Shown here piece by piece: positions 43,024 through 46,412 of a stretch of DNA of 46,412 nt; the stretch's first letter is position 1; each line of letters starts with the position of its first letter. A program made the translations under genes and the position numbers. The DNA comes from Rhodoferax sp. (GTDB lineage: Bacteria > Pseudomonadota > Gammaproteobacteria > Burkholderiales > Burkholderiaceae_C). The notes beneath the pieces are model-generated. The model saw only the letters and a program-made list of their open reading frames with translations. It ran no database searches and was not told the DNA's origin. Location: contig JARXAM010000123.1 of the NCBI GenBank assembly GCA_029865845.1, forward strand, positions 1-46,412, given 5' to 3'.

Positions 43024-44106
43024 ATGTCTTTGTACCCTTCTGATGCGCAGCGTGTTTTCACGCTAAGCGACTTCGACTTCGAACTTCCCGAGGCCCTGAT
43101 TGCCCAACACCCTGCCCCCGAACGTAGTGCCTCGCGCCTGCTCGATGGCAGGGGCATTGCCCCGGTAGACCACATCTTCAAAGACCTGCCGGGCCTGCTG
43201 CGTGCGGGTGACTTGCTGGTGTTCAACGACACCAAGGTCATCAACGCCCGCTTCTATGGCGAGAAGGCCACAGGGGGCAAAGTGGAGTTGCTGGTTGAGC
43301 GGGTGCTGGGCGGCAACCAGGTGGCCGCCCACATGCGGGTGAGCAAAAAGCCCGAGGTCGGTGCCACCCTCACGTTGACCTGCGCGCCAGGGCACGAGGA
43401 CGGGCTCTGCGCCACCTTGCTGGGCCGTTGGCCGACGGCGGAGGGCCCGATTTACCGCTTTGTGCTCAGCAATGACGCGGGCGACGATCCCTACACCCTG
43501 ATGGAGCGCCACGGCCACGTGCCCTTGCCGCCCTACATCACCCACAGCGACTCCGCGCAAGACGTGCAGCGCTACCAAACCGTGTTTGCCAAACACCCCG
43601 GCGCCGTCGCCGCCCCCACCGCCGCCCTGCACTTTGACGAGACACTGTTGGCCGAACTGGACGCCCTAGGCGTGCAGCGCGCGCATGTGACGCTGCATGT
43701 GGGCGCGGGCACGTTTCAGCCGGTCAAAACCGAAAACATCGCCGAGCACCAGATGCACAGCGAGTGGTACAACGTGCCCCCAGAGACCCAAGAGGCCATT
43801 GCTGCTTGCAAGGCACGCGGCGGGCGCATCGTGGCCGTGGGCACCACCAGCGTGCGCACGCTAGAGAGCTGGGCCCACACCAGCATTGCCAGCGGCGACA
43901 CCAACATCTTCATTACCCCGGGGTTTGAATTCAAGGTGGTGGATGCGCTGGTGACCAACTTTCACCTGCCCAAGAGCAGCCTCATGATGCTGGTCAGCGC
44001 GTTGACGGGGTACGACCACGTGATGGGCTTGTACCGGCATGCCATCGCCCAGGGCTACCGCTTCTTTAGCTACGGTGACGCCATGCTGCTGACACGGCGC
44101 GCCTGA
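43024..44106 (+). CDS. queA: S-adenosylmethionine:tRNA ribosyltransferase-isomerase
   Basis: Transfers and isomerises the ribosyl part of SAM to preQ1 in tRNA, giving epoxyqueuosine. The 360-residue protein is complete. Typical segments are [64 protein letters not shown] and [10 protein letters not shown], and the end [21 protein letters not shown] 43024 fits homologues; an earlier in-frame start would extend into the promoter region. The usual downstream partner tgt is absent here; a chemoreceptor gene follows after 336 nt. Confidence 0.96.
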   Translation: MSLYPSDAQRVFTLSDFDFELPEALIAQHPAPERSASRLLDGRGIAPVDHIFKDLPGLLRAGDLLVFNDTKVINARFYGEKATGGKVELLVERVLGGNQVAAHMRVSKKPEVGATLTLTCAPGHEDGLCATLLGRWPTAEGPIYRFVLSNDAGDDPYTLMERHGHVPLPPYITHSDSAQDVQRYQTVFAKHPGAVAAPTAALHFDETLLAELDALGVQRAHVTLHVGAGTFQPVKTENIAEHQMHSEWYNVPPETQEAIAACKARGGRIVAVGTTSVRTLESWAHTSIASGDTNIFITPGFEFKVVDALVTNFHLPKSSLMMLVSALTGYDHVMGLYRHAIAQGYRFFSYGDAMLLTRRA

Positions 44107-44442
44107 GCCGCATCCTCTCCTTTTTGTACGCGCTATTTCGGAGCACTTGGAGTGCCCCGAGGACGGGCTGCGCAAGCAGGGAAAGTACGGTACGTCCACA
44201 CCGTGCGGGCTGCTATGATTAATTTAAATACAAATCTGTTGTTCATAAATGAATAAACGTTGGATCTCGATGTCTCTGGTCTGATTCGCTCGCATAGGGT
44301 GGGGTGTCGGCATGGCTGACCGCAGAGGAGGTGCCCAGGTTCACGCTGATGTTGGGTGAGCAGCAAGAGGTGTATGCGTTCTCAGTCGAGGATGCGCGCG
44401 GCGATTGCCCTCCTCTTCGGCGCTAACTCTGTGAGGTGTCCT
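44107..44442. other. 336-nt intergenic region between queA and chemoreceptor gene
   Basis: The stretch holds a normal GC-rich first 100 nt, an AT-rich patch (44214-44260) and a GC-rich leader. No RNA gene, repeat or conserved ORF was recognised. A candidate promoter lies at 44211-44219 and would leave a leader of roughly 215 nt before the chemoreceptor start. Codons in frame with the chemoreceptor are open from 44356 but do not look conserved. Confidence 0.5.
44211..44219 (+). promoter_or_regulatory. Extended -10 promoter candidate for the chemoreceptor gene
   Basis: TGCTATGAT matches the extended -10 pattern TGnTATAAT with one change and begins the only AT-rich patch in this gap. The region 17 bp upstream (TACGTC) is a poor -35, as is common for extended -10 promoters. 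No flagellar sigma-28 type site was seen. Confidence 0.35.
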
Positions 44443-46062
44443 ATGCGCATGTTTGCGAAGTTCAAGATCGTCACGATCCTGTATGCCGGCTTTGGCTTGA
44501 TGGTGGCCCTGTATGTGGTGTCGTCGGGCATCAACGCCGAGATGATGCGCCGCATGCACGGCAACATTGAGGAAATCCAGAGCGTCAATTACGCCCAGAT
44601 TTCCACCGCCCACACCTTGCAGACGCTGGTGGGCAGGATCAGCCTGTCGGTGCGCAAAATCATTTTGCTCAACGGTGATACCGAGATCGCGCAGGAGTAC
44701 GCGGCCTACAGCACGCTCATGGAGCAATACAACCGTGTCCGGGCGCAGATACAACATGGCGGCAGCGCCCCCGGCAAGTCCGCTGACTGGCAGTCGGTGG
44801 ACGACACCTTTGCAGCCGCTGCGCCGACCTTACAAAAGTTGTATGCCGAGGTCAGGGACCGCAAAGACTCCGAGGCGATCAAGACCCTGCAAGTCCTAGG
44901 CACCGCTATTGATCGCTGGGACAGCGCCCTGTCCAAAGCTGTGCTGACTCAGGAACGGGCGAACCAGTCTGCGTATGAGGATTCCAATGCCACCTATCGC
45001 TGGGCATTGGGGCAGTTGGGGGTGTTGGCTGTGGTGAGCGTAGCCGTGGCGGCGGTGGTGTCCCTGGGCATCGTGCAGTTGTTGCTGGCGCAGTTAGGGG
45101 GCGAACCCCACCAGGCCAAGGCGGTGGCCGAGCGCATTGCCGCTGGCGATTTGACCCAGCCCATCGCGCTGCGCCCCCGGGACGACGACAGCCTGCTGGC
45201 CGCCATGCAGCGCATGCAGCAGAGCCTGATTGAAGTGGTGAGCGCCGTGCGCAATGGCTCGTCAGCGGTGGCGCAGGCCAGCTCGGAGATTGCCCACGGA
45301 AACGAAGACTTGTCGGCCCGCACCGAACAGCAGGCCTCGGCGTTGCAACAAACCGCCGCGAGCATGGAGCAGCTGTCCGCCACGGTGAAGCGCAACGCAG
45401 AATCGGCCAGCCATGCCGACCGCGCCTCGTCCCATGCCTCGACGTTGGCGGCCCAAGGGGGCGTAGCGGTGACGCAAGTGGTGCAGACCATGAAGGGCAT
45501 TCACGAGTCCAGCCGCAAGATTGCGGAAATCAACAGCGTGATCGATGGCATCGCCTTCCAAACCAACATCCTCGCCCTCAATGCGGCGGTGGAGGCGGCG
45601 CGGGCGGGGGAGCAGGGGCGGGGGTTTGCCGTGGTGGCCAACGAGGTGCGTTCCCTGGCAGGCCGTAGCGCCGATGCGGCCAAAGAAATCAAGCGGCTGA
45701 TCACCGACAGCGTGGAGCGGGTGGAAACGGGTACGGCGCTGGTGGACCAGGCCGGGGAGACCATGTCGACCGTGGTGTCCAGCATTCGCCAGGTGTCCGA
45801 AACGATGGCAGCCATCAGTGCGGCCAGCCGCGAGCAGGCCAGTGGTGTGTCACAGGTGGAGTCGGCCGTCAGCGCCATGGACCAGACCACCCAGCAAAAC
45901 TCGGCGTTGGTAGAGCAAATGGCGGCAGCCACCTCGGGCTTGCACACCCAAGCCAACGAGCTGTTGGGCTTGGTGCAGCGGTTCAAGCTGCCGCACAGCA
46001 CCCTGCGCGGCGCATGGCAGCCCACCGGTGATGCCGCGCCCGCCACCTTGCAGTTGACCTAA
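44443..46062 (+). CDS. Methyl-accepting chemotaxis protein
   Basis: A 539-residue chemoreceptor. TM1 (about 9-31) is followed by a periplasmic helical sensor (about 32-185, four-helix-bundle type), TM2 (about 188-215), a HAMP linker with [13 protein letters not shown], and the long cytoplasmic signalling coiled coil. The highly conserved hairpin tip reads [20 protein letters not shown] followed by [18 protein letters not shown]. No C-terminal NWETF-type CheR-binding pentapeptide is present. ATG 44443 is chosen because GAGG lies about 7 nt upstream and the N-terminus [11 protein letters not shown] leads straight into TM1. The ligand is unknown and no che genes are adjacent. Confidence 0.93.
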   Translation: MRMFAKFKIVTILYAGFGLMVALYVVSSGINAEMMRRMHGNIEEIQSVNYAQISTAHTLQTLVGRISLSVRKIILLNGDTEIAQEYAAYSTLMEQYNRVRAQIQHGGSAPGKSADWQSVDDTFAAAAPTLQKLYAEVRDRKDSEAIKTLQVLGTAIDRWDSALSKAVLTQERANQSAYEDSNATYRWALGQLGVLAVVSVAVAAVVSLGIVQLLLAQLGGEPHQAKAVAERIAAGDLTQPIALRPRDDDSLLAAMQRMQQSLIEVVSAVRNGSSAVAQASSEIAHGNEDLSARTEQQASALQQTAASMEQLSATVKRNAESASHADRASSHASTLAAQGGVAVTQVVQTMKGIHESSRKIAEINSVIDGIAFQTNILALNAAVEAARAGEQGRGFAVVANEVRSLAGRSADAAKEIKRLITDSVERVETGTALVDQAGETMSTVVSSIRQVSETMAAISAASREQASGVSQVESAVSAMDQTTQQNSALVEQMAAATSGLHTQANELLGLVQRFKLPHSTLRGAWQPTGDAAPATLQLT

Positions 46063-46141
46063 GCGCTGGCTGCCCCGCGCAGCCCAGGCCGCGCGCTACC
46101 TGAAAGCCTCGCGCTAGTGTGAACCCCTGTGGTAGCTCAAA

Positions 46142-46176
46142 CCCCGCTGCGGGCCCCTAAGGCCCTGCCAGCGGGG
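46142..46176. terminator. GC-rich hairpin between convergent chemoreceptor and ppsA genes
   Basis: CCCCGCTG pairs with CAGCGGGG (8 bp), and an inner GGGCC/GGCCC stem extends it around a short loop. Located between two convergent genes, it may end transcription from both sides. On the minus strand only a short TTTG follows, and no T-tract follows on the plus strand. Confidence 0.45.
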
Positions 46177-46183
46177 CTCGGCG

Positions 46184-46412
46184 TTATGCCGCGAGCTGTT
46201 GCCAAGTGGCAATCACCGAGTCGGGGTTCAGGGAGATGGAGGAGATGCCCTGCTGCTGCAGCCACTTCGCAAAGTCGGGGTGATCGCTGGGGCCTTGGCC
46301 GCAGATCCCCACGTACTTGCCCTGGCGCTTGCAGGCATCAATGGCCATGCTGATCAAGGCCTTGACGGCCGGATCGCGCTCATCAAAGTCGGCTGCCAGC
46401 AGCTCCAGACCC
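46184..46412 (-). CDS. ppsA: Phosphoenolpyruvate synthase, C-terminal fragment (5' end outside window)
   Basis: The last 75 codons of PEP synthase, which makes phosphoenolpyruvate from pyruvate and ATP in gluconeogenesis. The visible C-terminus includes AIDACKRQGKYVGICGQGPS, the SDHPDFAKWL segment and SISLNPDSVIATW, which are the PEP-binding barrel end with the active-site Cys in GICGQGPS. The frame is open to the window edge, and the stop is TAA at 46184-46186. It converges with the chemoreceptor gene. Confidence 0.93.
   Translation of the reverse strand, partial: GLELLAADFDERDPAVKALISMAIDACKRQGKYVGICGQGPSDHPDFAKWLQQQGISSISLNPDSVIATWQQLAA

Noticed and set aside
44249..44284. An 11-codon mini-ORF (MNKRWISMSLV) in the chemoreceptor leader
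   Set aside because: No ribosome site and too short to support; it does not resemble a known leader peptide.
1..46412. tRNA, rRNA, insertion sequence, prophage or integron features
   Set aside because: No tRNA cloverleaf, rRNA core, transposase, integrase or terminal inverted repeats were recognised when reading both strands; a tool-based scan was not possible.

Overview
The window is a GC-rich chromosomal segment of a betaproteobacterium. Gene content and order (leuS-lptE-holA core, Acidithiobacillus-type gshA, lptA-lptB-rpoN, recG near oxyR and ubiA, SPOR-argS) point to Burkholderiales, most likely Comamonadaceae (Rhodoferax/Acidovorax-like). The genus is an inference; no rRNA or tRNA gene was seen. 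No IS element, prophage, CRISPR array or attachment site was recognised, and coding density is very high with many 4-bp start/stop overlaps.

Layout: (1) 1-5675, plus strand: the 3' end of leuS, lptE, an Lrp/AsnC regulator plus ornithine cyclodeaminase inserted in the usual leuS-lptE-holA order, holA, an unknown gene and proA. (2) 5824-12567, plus: a GAF-like/GGDEF protein, then gshA-kup-benE-gshB, which combines glutathione synthesis with K+ uptake and a BenE permease. (3) 12746-18713: a small exported protein, a class II amidotransferase and a 4-OT-like tautomerase (both minus), an ArnT-like glycosyltransferase with a PAP2 phosphatase, then terC-exoD behind a yybP-ykoY (manganese) riboswitch. 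(4) 18715-22920, minus: a metallophosphoesterase, a Ser/Thr kinase-universal stress protein fusion, an SrkA-like kinase and a DUF2520 protein, in two translationally coupled pairs. A 2-TM potassium channel diverges from them. (5) 23535-32449, minus: ohrR-ohr, an orphan PIN ribonuclease coupled to an rRNA methyltransferase, rpoN, lptB, lptA, dsbA, a SPOR protein and argS. (6) 32596-46412: a duplicated PsiF protein, a GGDEF-EAL protein, ubiA, oxyR, an unknown membrane-anchored protein, recG, a kelch-repeat lipoprotein with a 36-unit hexanucleotide tract, queA, a chemoreceptor and the 3' end of ppsA.

Recurring themes are envelope biogenesis (LptE, LptA, LptB, GT39, PAP2, ExoD), redox and peroxide defence (GshA, GshB, Ohr/OhrR, OxyR, DsbA), ion homeostasis (Kup, K+ channel, TerC) and signalling (two c-di-GMP proteins, two kinases, a chemoreceptor). 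No clearly new multi-gene system stands out. The most rewarding items are the riboswitch with a readable ribosome-site-masking hairpin upstream of terC, the phosphoesterase/kinase-USP cluster, the Gly-Thr hexamer tract in the kelch lipoprotein, and the PIN nuclease overlapping an rRNA methyltransferase gene.
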